64,000 bases of DNA, taken from NCBI GenBank assembly GCA_030770425.1, contig JASJFT010000021.1:1-64000 (forward strand), in the 5' to 3' direction. Below are positions 48,676 to 59,903 of this stretch, in pieces; position 1 is the stretch's first letter, and the number at the start of each line of letters is the position of its first letter. Below the pieces are notes generated by a model, which saw nothing but the letters and a program-made list of their open reading frames with translations, was not told where the DNA came from and did not search any database. The translations under genes were made by a program, and so were the position numbers. The stretch comes from Darksidea phi. Taxonomy: Eukaryota; Ascomycota; Dothideomycetes; Pleosporales; Lentitheciaceae.

Positions 48676-50327
48676 ATGACCAGGCCGAATATCATCCGAG
48701 CTGGTAGGAACGGCCCTGCATTGCGCGCTTCAAACGTCTATTCTAATGTGTGTATTGGCGCAGATACCTTAGATCTCCAAGATAAATCCAGCCCAACAGC
48801 CCAAGACCATTCGCATACGCCCCACCCAGCCCCCCTCGGAAATGGGCCCGCTGCGCCCCATCAACAAGCGACACTGCGACAAGTTGAAGACGAGCGTGCT
48901 ACGCAAGAGAAAGGAATTTGGGATACAAATGGCCTGCGCGACAATCCGGACGAGCGCGACGTAGTAGACAATGCTGCTATTAGGCTCAGCGGAAACAGCG
49001 GGGAAGGGGATGATGCGGAAATAGCTGATGGAGAAGACGACGACTACGACGATATGGATCGTATATCGTCTAGTCCGAGCATAAGCGATGGTGGGTACTC
49101 TTTACCTTCTTACTCTTGGAGTCGGCAGAAGCGAGGTTACGCGAGTCCGGACTCATCTCCGTTCACGTCCCCCTCAATTGCCTTCGACTCTAGCTCTCCT
49201 TTTACAGACGCGCCTGTGCATCTCCCTCTTGCTCTCGCCGCCGCTCGAAGACTCCAAGTCCCAGCAGGCGGCGTAGTCGCAAAGTTTCCTTACCAGTTAT
49301 CTCCTACACCTCACAAGATACAATCTGCGGATCATCATCGTGGTGAGTATACCTGGAGACGGACCACCAATGGATCGACCGATAAGGTTATTCCCGGACA
49401 TAATCGTATAGTCAGCCCGAGGACTCGGCACCTGTCCGCAGTTGAATCACGACTGCAGCAAATGCGTTTGGATTCGGATATATCTCTGATGTCGGAACTG
49501 GATGAGGAGTCTGTGCAAGCCATGCTGCAGCCACTGCAACACAACCTTGAAGACCCATTTACTGATACCACTAAGAGGAGTAGCACTCCGCCACTGGGAA
49601 CTAAGGGAGAAGCGTCACCATGCAAATGGACATCTACGGGCTCTATAGAAGTCTTTCGAGACGAGGCAGATTCTTGGACGACTGAATCTGATGCCGACAG
49701 CTTCGACGAGGACCTGGATCAAGATGATGATACCAAAGATATTTTCTTTTCGGAAGACCTTCGATTCCAAGACACTGGGTGGGGTCCAGAGTGCTTACAA
49801 TATGCAGAAAGCATTGACTTCGATTCGGTATACGCCCTCCACACGTTTGTTGCCACCGTTGAGGGTCAAGCGAATGCTACTAAAGGGGTACGTAGCCATT
49901 GAGGGGCCTCTTGGAGTTTTCGTCCCTTTCACCCGCTCCTTTTCCTCATCCTACCGTCGAGTGAGAATGCTGATATCCTGCAGGACACTATGATCCTGCT
50001 AGACGACTCTAATTCGTACTGGTGGCTTGTACGCGTCGTCAAAGATAGCTCTATCGGATATCTACCGGCCGAACACATCGAGACGCCCACAGAAAGGTTG
50101 GCAAGGCTCAACAAGCACAGGAATATTGATTTGTCAGCGACAATGCTGGGTGACACCGCTGAAAAGACCAAAAATCCGCTCAAGAAAGCCATGCGGCGGC
50201 GTAATGCCAAAACGGTACAATTCGGACCGGATGAGTATGTGGAAGCCTCGGACTACGATTACTCATCTGATGAGGGTGGCGATGAGGAGCTATTTGGTGG
50301 TACAGATCCAAACCAGGCGCAAGCACA

Positions 50328-50359
<32 letters not shown>

Positions 50360-52020
50360 AGCAGCAGATAGAAACCGAGAAACCTGAATCTGAACAAGAT
50401 GAAGGCTTGAAAGTTCAACCTCTCAAGGTCAACGGCGCGAAGGACACGAAGAGCAAACCCGAAACTGAAACGAAAGCCTCCACCGAAGAGCCTTCGAAAA
50501 GTGACAGCGGATCAAGCAACGAAATTGTCGACCAACCCATGGACCCCAAAGTATCTCGGAATGGCACAATGCGTAACACAGATAGCTTCTTCAAGGATGA
50601 CAGCACAGAAACACGAAAGATCACCTTGACACCTAATCTCCTACGAGACGATTCTAGCACTTCCACAACAGGCTCTCGCGAGCGGGGACCCAGCCTGGAA
50701 AGTCTAGAGAAGAACGGATTTGCGGACAAGGTCAAAGATAAAGAGAAGAAGAAAGAGAAGAAGCCTGGGATGCTTTCTGGGCTATTTAAACGCAAAGATA
50801 AGAAGTCCAAGGGTGCTCTGGAGTCGTTTGACAGCGACACTGAGAAGCAGTCCGACGAAATAGGCCGCAGCTCCCCACAATCGAAGCCTTCGGACGATTC
50901 GACATCTACTGAACACCCGTCGACCGAGCAAGGCGTTGCTCCGCAAAGGCAAGCTAGCAAGGGCAAGCTGCAGAAGCCTCAGCGTGCAAATAATGATACT
51001 CCAGTAAAGACCAAAGGGATCTTGAAAACAGACAGCCCGGAACCTTCTAGAGTGCAGCCCGTGTCTGCAAAGGAGCCCAGCGATAAGCCCGCTACACAAA
51101 CCACATCAACCATGCGCTTGGTTGCCCCCGAACTAGAAGCCACGACTAAACCCGCCTCTGAAGAACGTGCCTTGTCTCCCGAAAATGGAGCTCGATCCAA
51201 CTCTGCAGCTTCTAAACTCAACCCAATCAACATGATTAAGACGCAGCAGAACGCGGAACCGAAGCCAGAAAAGGTCAAGAAAGCCAAGCAACGGGTTCAG
51301 CTCGACGACTTTGATTCCGACGAGGATAAGAAAGATCCGTTTTCGGATCCAGAGTTGCAGACACGGACGGTACAGCCAAGCGACTCTGAACCAACCGGAC
51401 GTCTCTCCGAGTCTCCAGTGCACGTCTCAGCCGCTGATGCGCAACCACCGGGGAAAGAAAGCGCGCAAGAGAAGGACCAGGAGTCGGATTCTCAACACCC
51501 TCCCGAACTCACAGGCGACACATCCAGCCAAGAGACAAACTCTCCCATCTCGACGCCTACCCCAGGCGACAGCCCTTCGACTGCGCAACCCAACAAACCC
51601 AGCCTGTCAGCTTCCCAGCCAACTACCTCGCCTTCACCCACGCAGCGTGCGTCTGCCTCCTCGCTGCCTCCTATAATACCGCCACCCTCACGACCCGCTC
51701 CCACTCCCCAAAAAGAAATGGACGCATCGCCGCCGCACTCGTCCGAAAGCACATCACTTCCTGCGTGGTCAGACTCGTCGTTGCGCACATACCTCGACGA
51801 CGGAAGCGATATCAGAGACATGCTAGTCGTTATCAATGACACCACCGGGGCTGTACCTGTGGGGAAAGATCATCCCATCATGGCGCAGTTCTGTGTCGAG
51901 GAGACGAGGACGATGTCGGGGCTTAGCATCGAGTTGGACTCGCTGCTAAACGGGTTGCTGGACAAGAGGTTAAAGAGGAGTAAGAGTGCATCGCCCACAA
52001 TGCTTAAAGCGGGGAGGTAG
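48676..52020 (+). CDS. Cell-end polarity protein Tea4/Bud14 (TeaC-like), SH3 domain
   Basis: Links microtubule-delivered polarity marks to PP1 phosphatase and formin at growing tips. Three exons, 48676-48703, 48764-49887 and 49984-52020, encode 1062 residues. I infer the first intron (60 bases, frame-keeping, GTAGGA to GGCGCAG) because it joins MTRPNIIRA to DTLDLQD smoothly; without it the protein is 1082 residues. The SH3 domain (about 363-420) starts VYALHTFVATVEGQ, is split by the last intron, and continues DSNSYWWLVRVVKDSSIGYLPAEHIE. Directly after it is a PP1-docking RVxF-type motif, KTVQF (about 460), in RRRNAKTVQFGPDEYVEASDYDYSSDE. A poly-Gln tract follows, then a long charged disordered tail. 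SH3 plus adjacent RVxF is the known Tea4/Bud14 layout. Confidence 0.9.
50325..50367 (+). repeat. CAG/CAA repeat encoding poly-Gln
   Basis: About fourteen consecutive CAG or CAA codons inside the Tea4-like gene. The mix of codons suggests purifying selection on the Gln tract rather than a fresh microsatellite expansion. Confidence 0.85.
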
Positions 52021-53545
52021 CATTGATGGTGCCTTATGAGAGATGTAGTAGCTTTGGACGAGACGTCTTTGTTATGTACGATGTATACCCGCAACAGCAT
52101 GGAGGAGATGGCCCGGAACGGCGTATACTACTGGGACCCAGCTAGGCATGTGGCATGATCTTTTGGCCTGCTTAGTATTCTTGTGCTATTTCTTCATTCT
52201 CAATTTTGACGGTAGCTTGCTCAGCATACCGCATTCTTTTGGTGGCGTCATTGTTTCTCCGACTTCCTTTCTTACGGTCCTTAATGTCTTGTTTCTCTCG
52301 GCAACCTGCCGGCGTTGACGCGGTGCGCTGCGCTGAATCTCTCGTTCATGCCGTTTTGGCGGGGAGGTCTTCTCTTTCTTACTTTTTCACATGCTGGAGG
52401 GAGTTTTGTGATGAATTCGAGCAATGTACTGTATACATATGCTATTCCTGTTGGGTAGTTTGCCGGCTTATTCGGCAACGCATCGAAAGGTGCGGAAGGG
52501 TGGGGATGAGAAAGGGACCGGCTAGGATGGATTGTACATATGTGTAGATGCGGAATGAGATGCTTGTGTGATGAAACGTAAGATTGCAGGGTTGTGAGAA
52601 GTATTATTCTCGGTTAAATGCAGTTGTGTCGATTGTTTCTCCTATTCAGCTGAGGTACAATAGGAGCTTGCTGTCGACTTGCCGGTACGCGGACGATCAT
52701 GTTCTAGATTAGTCGTTGCAAAGCTTGTATACATGTGTATTCCACTGATATCCCGTCAATCATCGACTAATTCCCCCTCGCCTACCAACACCCTCCGTCA
52801 ACAAACCCCTCGACGACCAGCCCCCTTACGTACCAAACCTCATTTCAAGAATGGCATTTATCCTCGATGACGGAAGTATCGGGTTTACAGTCATTGTACA
52901 GAACTCGCCTAGCAATGTACCACACCGTCATCTTACGATCAGTACTTCTTAGTTTGTAAACTGTTCCAACTCCTCCTAGCAACGAAACTTAACCGTTGCT
53001 AGGTAACATGGCGCTCCTCTTACTTGAAAACGATGGCAACGTCAATTCAAGCTAAATCACATCACGCTTGTCATTTGTCACGCTACCGACAGGGCGGTAT
53101 GGTTCATATCACTTTTTTGTCTTGGCACCACGCTGAAGGCTAGTTTGTTGACAGAGGACCATGTGAGGATGAGCCGGGATGAAACACTAGGGGGGCTTCA
53201 TGGTAAGGGGCTGAACTGACGGTAAGCTAATTGACGTACAGTAGCATCTTACTCGCCCCTGCACCAGATAAGCTTCTCGTAGATATTTGATTTAGATTTA
53301 CATAATGGGAGTCTCTTTATAAGGTCCGCACGAAACACAGTAGGAGTTTGTACACAGTAGAGGTGCTATACCCACACCTTATACACGCTTCTCGTGAATA
53401 TAAAGGTCAGTAACAGCCATCATCGACACTGTTGCGCATATTCTGATTACCACCACAAAAACTACTCACACTAATCGCGTTGGCGAATTATCGAACGCGC
53501 CAAGGACCTGTGGCATCCACTCCAAGGACAAACCCTAAATCTAAA
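52021..53545. other. Intergenic region
   Basis: 3' side of the Tea4-like gene, then about 1 kb of moderately AT-rich DNA with no gene. No recognisable RNA gene or repeat. Confidence 0.5.
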
Positions 53546-54023
53546 ATGTCCGGTACCGAGACAAACGTGCCGGCCCCAACCCACGAAGATTACTACAACC
53601 GCGTTAAACCTCATCATAGGTAGTAGCAGCAACCTCACTGAAGCCGAAGACGAGCATTTATGGTGTAAGCGATCTTCCTTCAAAACCACTACGCAATGTC
53701 AATAATAGCGTCCAGGCAACATATCTATCATCCTGCACGACGACTATCTTCGCAATCCGCGCACCGGTAGCAAGATCCACGAGCCGCCAAGGCCTGACGA
53801 CTTGTCTATAGTAGTGGGTCAAGCGGAGCATCAAAAAGAGTGGAGCATGGCACTTGTGGAGACGCGCCCGGATGGTGTTAGGGTTTTGATTCGAGGTGAT
53901 AACAAGAAAGATAAGGATGAAGTAGTTAGGGGACCGCCGGATGTGGTGGGGAAGATGGTTTGGAAGGGTATTGTTGTGACGGGGGTAAGTCAGGCGATGG
54001 ATGTGAAGAGGCGGTTGGAGTAA
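53546..54023 (+). pseudogene. Unresolved or damaged small gene, unknown function
   Basis: A plausible coding exon, ending at 54023, reads NISIILHDDYLRNPRTG, IHEPPRPDDLSIVVGQAE, WSMALVETRPDGVRVLIRGD and so on, with a balanced composition. It can be spliced (GTAAGC donor near 53663, CCAG acceptor at 53713-53715) to an upstream segment, LIIGSSSNLTEAEDEHLW. A good start, MSGTETNVPAPTHEDYYNRVK at 53546, lies just upstream but in another frame. No intron of reasonable length bridges the two (about 20 bases would be needed). Either there is a frameshift near 53605-53615, or the true 5' end is elsewhere. The family is not recognised. Confidence 0.4.
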
Positions 54024-54622
54024 GGGTTTGTGCCATAATCGTCACTGCCCTTTCGTCCCACTACCGCTGCACAGCGTCAGATATCATTTTTCGAATACCA
54101 TTTCAATCTCTTATGTTCCTTTCCTTCTCTTTCCGCCACCTTTAAAATTTATTTTCATTGACTCTAAAAGCAAAGTTTCCGGCATTTTTCTCCCCTCAGT
54201 GGCTGTAAGAGGTTCCGTAACAGATAATCGGTCCAATCAGCCGCCTGTTACCATAAGCACGGTCGTCCGTATCCATTTTTTCGAAAAAAGCCTCTTTGTT
54301 CGCGCGTAGAGGTAGTTCAAGTAGCTAATCTCTCCTAGGCAAGGCAATGTGCATGAGGAGGGCACGAAGACTTTCTAGGTCGGATTCAGCACATCGATCG
54401 TGCCAATGACGAGTATAGATCTACTAATCTCAAGGGTAAAAAGAGTGCAAATGAAGGAAACCAGCCATTTTAGCATTTCCCCTGCAGAGAATAAATATCT
54501 GTGTTACAAAGCTTCGTCGACCCTTGCCACGGCAGTGTTAGATCCCAATCCAACTGCCAACGCCCCAACTCCAAGAATTATTCGACTTTTCCGCCTTAAA
54601 AGGTAATATCCAAACCTATTAC
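54024..54622. other. Convergent 3' region
   Basis: T-rich stretch downstream of the damaged small gene and of the minus-strand disordered-protein gene. Nothing else is seen. Confidence 0.5.
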
Positions 54623-55243
54623 CTAAATTCTTGCTCGCCTCGCCTCGGACCCTTTGTGTCCAGTAATCCCCCCTTGCGGCCACCCTACAGGCGTTACACT
54701 CCTACTCGCACTCGCACTCGAAAACCCAAAATTATCTCCTACCTTCCGTGTGAGGCCCAGACCAGTTACGTGCCGCATATGTTTCTGATTCTCCAAACTA
54801 TGTTGGGCTTCGCCTTGGCTCGCTACATCTTCAAGAGCCGACAAACAGGCCCGGACGTCTAATCCAGCCCCAAGGGTCGCTTGTGGGGAAAAAGTCCGAT
54901 GGGATGAATGAGTGTAGTGAGGGGAGGATGGAGGTGTTGAGGAGCGAATGGTCGATTGCGTGGCTCGTTGGTACGATTCATATGCCCCTTTTTTGGTTGA
55001 AGGGAAGGCGTGGGGGTAACCATAACCATATGCGAACGACGGCTCTGGAGTCGAATTTGGAACTCGCGGCTCGACAATTTCAGGGATATCGAGGTTTGGT
55101 GGCGTATGCAGATCAGAGTGTGGCGTATTTGACCATGAGGGGCGTAGCCTGTCAATGTCGTCGAGCTTAGGGGTTGGGTCGGTCGAGTGAGGGATGTTAT
55201 GCTGGCTTGGTTTCTTCTGCTGGTTTTCGCCTGTGATGGACAT
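54623..55243 (-). CDS. Hypothetical disordered protein
   Basis: A single open frame of 206 residues from the ATG at 55243 (MSITGENQQKKP); the frame is open 18 codons further upstream. It is rich in Ser, Pro, Thr and His and shows no membrane helix or signal peptide. Short motif-like pieces include LDDIDRLRPSWSNTP, DLDIPEIVEPRVPNSTPEPS and a Ser/Thr-rich middle with SSTPPSSP. The C-terminal part has a possible short helix (LDVRACLSALEDVASQGEA) and ends in Arg-rich EARRARI. No family is recognised. The call rests on length and on composition like other disordered fungal proteins. Confidence 0.5.
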   Translation of the reverse strand: MSITGENQQKKPSQHNIPHSTDPTPKLDDIDRLRPSWSNTPHSDLHTPPNLDIPEIVEPRVPNSTPEPSFAYGYGYPHAFPSTKKGAYESYQRATQSTIRSSTPPSSPHYTHSSHRTFSPQATLGAGLDVRACLSALEDVASQGEAQHSLENQKHMRHVTGLGLTRKVGDNFGFSSASASRSVTPVGWPQGGITGHKGSEARRARI

Positions 55244-56064
55244 GATGATTTTGATGCAAACTATACTCAGTATTTCTGTTTCGCATACATGGTCCATATA
55301 TATTTCAAGTTATATCCCAGAAGGTTCTCATAGTGGCGTGATGGTTTTTGTCGCCATGTCACGCGAGCGGGGTGCCGCCATATTACGTTTGCAGCAAGCC
55401 ATCTTGATTCCACACCGATCGGCATGCCAAAATGCACCATTTGCATCCTGGCCTTAATCAAATAAGATCGGTCCACAAAATCGACCTCGGATTCGGACTC
55501 CAATCCCGTTGTGTCGGCTACGGTTCGGTGTCTCTGATTGCACACTCGTGCTCGTTGAAAACCGCTGCTAGCGCCTTAATTGCACAACCCCCTGTCGTCT
55601 CGCATTCGCCTCCGGTACTTTTTCAAGCCTTCCTTGATTTCTGCAGCGCAGCGTGTCTTTCCTGCCCAATGCTGTGGATCCATGGACATACTCGATTGCA
55701 CTGGTTAGCACCATGGCCTTGCCTAGCCACGCGTAACCGAACTACTCTCGTCGCCGCAAGAAAGTGTTGGGACTTGCGCAGTTTTGGCGTGGCTTCTTGT
55801 GGTCAGGCTGGTGTAAGTCCGTATTCCTTAGTGCATACCGGACGAGATCGGTGTTAGGATATCAAAGAGGATTGGAGCAAGTGCTTATCATCGTGGAAGG
55901 CTATTTGGTCTTTATACCCAAGGAGTGCTCCAGGCGCCTCTCAACGTGTTTAGATGGCCACGCTATCTTATTCATCGCCTGGGCGGGTGATTCCGACCAA
56001 CCCACCGAAGTCGGATGCAGAATCATCGGCATCAGAGTAGGTCCGCCATGCATTTTTGAAACTT
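55244..56064. other. Intergenic region
   Basis: No gene is supported; plus-strand frames at 55432-55857 and 55764-56135 have no motifs. Confidence 0.5.
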
Positions 56065-56437
56065 CTATTCCACCCCTAGAATTGTTGTTTTGCGGAGGTG
56101 GTGCTCCAATCTCATTGCTAGTTGTGAAGCAGTAATTCTCTCCGACGGGTTAATTTTTAGCAGCGATGGTATCACATTTATGTTGTCTTTGAGGCCGTAT
56201 TTACACTTCTGCGATAGATCCTTAACCCTCTCCACAATGTTCTCCTGAAGCTGGATAGCGTCATTCATCCTCAGGTAGTACCGGATCCTATCATCAGGCT
56301 CAGCCTCACCTTCGTGTCTATTACGGAAATGGCTTGGGTAGGTTCCCTGTAAGGAATCATGGCTTATTTGAGGGTGACGAGATTTGATGCATGTGATAAC
56401 GTGTTCGACGCGAGCTGGCCCGAGCTTAAGACAGGCC
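56065..56437 (-). pseudogene. Protein kinase C-lobe fragment
   Basis: About 124 codons stay open on the minus strand between a TAG just above 56437 and a TAG at 56065. The start of the frame has no ATG. The end reads LLKINPSERITASQLAMRL, the typical subdomain XI pattern of Ser/Thr kinases (hydrophobic-Leu-x-x-x-P-x-x-R-h-T/S-A-x-x-h), preceded by a helical IQLQENIVERVKDLSQK segment. No catalytic lobe (HRD, DFG, GxGxxG) is found upstream, so this looks like a left-over tail of a kinase of the expanded Pezizomycotina type. A spliced exon of a real gene is less likely because the divergent gene at 56568 begins close by. Confidence 0.5.
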
Positions 56438-56567
56438 TAAATTCTCCGTGATTGTATTGATGCGCTACACTACGCGCGCTATTTACCTTCCCCACCGCAC
56501 GACTTCAATCGCATACCACGGCAGCCCAAAATTTGAACGATACCGTATCCTTCGCTTGTCGCCGAAA

Positions 56568-58083
56568 ATGCCGCGGGGCTCCCGACGAGGCGCAAGACGC
56601 GGAGCATCGAACCGGCCCGCAGCGGCTCCCGATCGTTACAGGCAGACCAAACTCAACTTTTCAGGAGGGCAAAATTTGTTGCTAACCGAGAAGCATGCAA
56701 CTTCAAGTCACCAGCCTATATATGTCTCCTCAGATGAGTCAATAGTCGATGAGGACGCGGATGATATGGATCCAACTGTACACTATCGGCTCAACGGTGA
56801 AGGACCAGCGGCAACTACAGGGAAGCGGGACCGCGAGGATGAGTGGGAGAAGGAGAGAAACAACAGGTCAGTGGCAAAACGGGCAAGGATAGCAGAAGGC
56901 GCGGTTGGTGCACAGGCGTTGTTTGAATCGACAGACTCCTTAAGAATATATGGAGGCTCTGACAAATCCGAAGACGGCGAAGTCGGGGATGATTGGGATA
57001 GGGAATTGCGTACAGGAGAGATACCGCCATATCCTGTGAGACGGCCCTACCATCTGGGTGGCATGGGGAGATTCGGGATCGATAGTGAGTGGGATGCAGC
57101 GGCCCAAATTCGCGTAGGGAGGTTACTTATTCATCGTAGTCTCCGTTGAGGGAGTCGTTCTTGTAGGATCACAGACCGAGCCCGAACCAACTGAAGCCGA
57201 TTTCGATCCTGCCCCAGCGCCTGTGTTACCGCAGTATTCGCGCGTTTCGTTTCAGGCGGACGAGATTATAATGTGCGATAATGAAGACGAAGATGAAGAC
57301 GAAGGAGAAGTGGACGAGCATGGGGAAGAGGATGCGGACAAGTATACCCATGGGCGCGAACACGGGCACACACATAGAATGGTCAATGATGACGCCTACA
57401 ATCCCGCAAGAGACTATGTCTTCAATTTTGGTCAATATGGGGGTTCCCGCTTCGACGATATTCTTGTTGCGAACCACAGCTATCTCAGAATGCTCGGCGG
57501 ACAGACAACCTTATTGGATCGGTGGAATGGTGAACTACGAGCGGCCTTTGAGTATTACTGCCCGGACCTGATCAAGCACGGCAATCGACCGGACCCAACA
57601 GCAACACACAGTAATGTATCGGCGAGCTACCACAATGATGCGATATGTCAGCCATCTCGTCCTGCACTAGGTGCCACTGACAACCAAATGAGGCATCCAA
57701 GGGATTATGTGTTTGACTTTGGAAAGCACAGCGGCGAGCGATTTGATCAGGTACCGGACCACTATCTAGATATGCTCCAGGGGCAGGTATTGAGCGGGAA
57801 AATGGACAATCGGGTAGGCCTAGAGGAAGCGTTTGAGTGGCACCGGTGGGGTGGAATGTACGCCGAGGGAGGAGATAATCGTGGGAGTAACCGAGGGAGT
57901 GGTAGAGGTCAGGGAAGAGGACGTGTAAGAACAAACGATGGGGGAATAAACAGGGAACATAATAGGGGAAATAGTATGACTAGGGCTAGAGGCGGTGGCC
58001 GTGGGAACGGTACGAATAGAGGTAGAGGCGGGAGCGGAGGAGGGCCGAGGGGGAGAGCAAGAGGGCGGGGCCGAGGACGATGA
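56568..58083 (+). CDS. Protein with two FGxxxGxxF repeats and C-terminal RGG box, unknown function
   Basis: Two exons, 56568-57084 and 57167-58083, encode 477 residues. The start MPRGSRRGARRG is favoured over the ATG at 56448. The N-terminus is basic and contains RQTKLNF (about residues 24-30), a PIP-box-like motif found in several fungal genome-maintenance proteins. A charged, disordered stretch follows, then an acidic Glu/Asp tract. Two copies of one module come next: RDYVFNFGQYGGSRFDDI with SYLRMLGGQ (about 254-285), and RDYVFDFGKHSGERFDQVP with YLDMLQGQ (about 351-380). These resemble the small DUF3820/QSregVF_b fold (FGKYKGxxxxxVPxxYLxWL). The last 65 residues are an RGG/RG-rich nucleic-acid-binding tail. 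A role at DNA or RNA is inferred from the motifs only. Confidence 0.75.
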
Positions 58084-58449
58084 TAATAAGAGCAGGACAA
58101 CGATGTTCGCGGCGCCGACTACCCTGACCACTTATTAAAAATACCTGCTGCAGCCAGCCCTGCGATGACACCAAGGCTGAAAGGGGATCAAAGGCTACAA
58201 GTAGCACCATCATCGTACATCGGCCTTCCAAATCCGACGGAACAGCTAGGATATCTGATGTTCTACTGTTACGATCCGAAAAAGAAGTATCCTGATTGCA
58301 TTGACGAGGGGTTGCCTCTGAAATCTCTTCCGTCAGATGCAGAAGGTGGTGTTGATTGCAACGAAATAGAGTCATGATTCCAAGATTGGCATGGTTACGG
58401 GGAAACATCTAGGTTTGCACGCGATGCAGGAAAAGCAGCCAAGGATGTG
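58084..58449. other. Convergent 3' region
   Basis: Separates the 3' ends of the repeat/RGG gene (plus) and the hydrolase gene (minus). A 70-codon plus-strand frame at 58165-58377 has no support. Confidence 0.5.
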
Positions 58450-59637
58450 CTACAGCTTCGCCTTCGCCCAGTCCTGCACGACCTTCGCGCTCCCTGTGCC
58501 GGCATCACCTTTATATCCAAGCAGGATCTCCAAAACCATTTCGATATGCGCCGCCTTTGGCGTAATCACCGTATTCACCTTTCCGCCTTTGGCTGCGAAA
58601 CCTTTGGTAAATCTCTTCGAAAACTCCTCAATACCGTCGAGCAGGATCTCGTTACCTCCAGCCCAAATCAGTACCTCATCGACCACATCGGCTGTGCCTT
58701 CCCACCACGATGCCGGCGCAGTAACAGCTTCGCTGTAGAAGTCGCCCGCAAATGGCGAGTCGCTGCCCAAGAAGGCAGAAGACCAACGAGCAAGCGACCG
58801 CCTATCGAAGCAGTCCTTCTCAGCGTTCTCCTCAAAGGTAGGAGTATGTGTGTTGAATGAGACCCACGGTGAAAGGAGGAGCGCAGCGTGGAGCTTGGTT
58901 GGGAGGTGTAGGGCGTGGATCTCGGGGTGTGGATGTGCGAGATGTGAAAGGACCCCGAGGGCTAGATTCCCGCCCGCAGAATCACCGCCTAGGCTGATAT
59001 TGGAGGGACTGCGTCCTGTCTTCTCGATCAGGTAGCGGAGGCACTCGACGGCTTGCCGCAGTTGTGTGGGGTATATTTGCTCGGGGGCGAGATCGTATGC
59101 GAGGAAGAGGACGGCGGTGTCGGAGCCCTGTGCGATAAGGCTGTCTTTGATATCTGTGAGGTATTTGAGGTGGCCGGATGTGACTGGCATGACATAGCCG
59201 CCACCTTCGAAACACTGTTAGCCCGCGACTTTGAGACGCAGCGCTCAACGTACCATGGAAGTATAGGATGACCTTCTGCGCATTGCTGTTTCCGATCCAA
59301 TGCGCCTGTGTGCCACTAGAGAGTGTGACGCTCTCAGGAGTAATGTTGTTGTCCTTTGTCCACTTGAGGTAGTTGGGCGTGGTGGTGCCGTTCATGTAGC
59401 GCTCCTGGGCAGTGTCGAGGCCGCCCAGCTGCACACGCATCATGCTGAAGGCGACATCTTTGAAGTATGTTGGCGCGCCAGTCGAGCCCTTGAACGGAGA
59501 GACCCATAGGCGCGCTGATGCTGCGAGCACTGCGTGGAGACGTTAGTAGCTGTTTGAAGCTTGGAGCTGTGCGAGGACGGACTCGCTTTCAGCGTCGTCG
59601 ACGCGATGCCGAGCTTGCTCACGTTGTGGTTTGCCAT
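58450..59637 (-). CDS. Alpha/beta hydrolase, hormone-sensitive-lipase family esterase
   Basis: Carboxylic-ester hydrolase of the alpha/beta-hydrolase-3 (HSL, steroid-esterase-like) family. Exons 59637-59583, 59529-59254 and 59204-58450 encode 361 residues. The oxyanion motif HGGGYVMP (about 110-117) is split by the second intron after the first G. The nucleophile elbow is GDSAGGN (about 182-188). The acid lies in LIWAGGNEILLDG, and the catalytic His in PKAAHIEMVL. The first exon is short (18 codons, MANHNVSKLG) and joins through a less usual GTCCGT donor; without it the frame has no ATG near the start. The N-terminus is not a clear signal peptide, suggesting an intracellular enzyme. The substrate is unknown. 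It is head-to-head with the bZIP gene, 266 bases apart. Confidence 0.9.
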
Positions 59638-59903
59638 ATTGCAGTAGGATACACAGCGTAATCAAGGGTTGCACAAACAAGGAGAGTATTCAATGCATCT
59701 TACCTTGGTCTCGGGACCCTAGACTAGAGTGCTGGAACAAGTCGCGATGATGGCCTGGAGTGGCATACCGGAGAACCCAGGCATCCCCGCACGATATCAC
59801 GTGCACACGGCTAATTTCATGACTCGCCGATTCTATGCCATCGGCAGGTCATGATTCCTGCTCTCAGCGACTTCCCATACGCGCCTGATCGCGTCCAATA
59901 CCC
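59638..59903. promoter_or_regulatory. Divergent promoter of the hydrolase and bZIP genes
   Basis: A 266-base spacer between two oppositely directed start codons. It must serve both genes, so co-regulation is possible. It contains TATCACGTGCACACGG near 59795, with a CACGTG E-box-like palindrome that a basic-region factor could bind. Confidence 0.6.
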
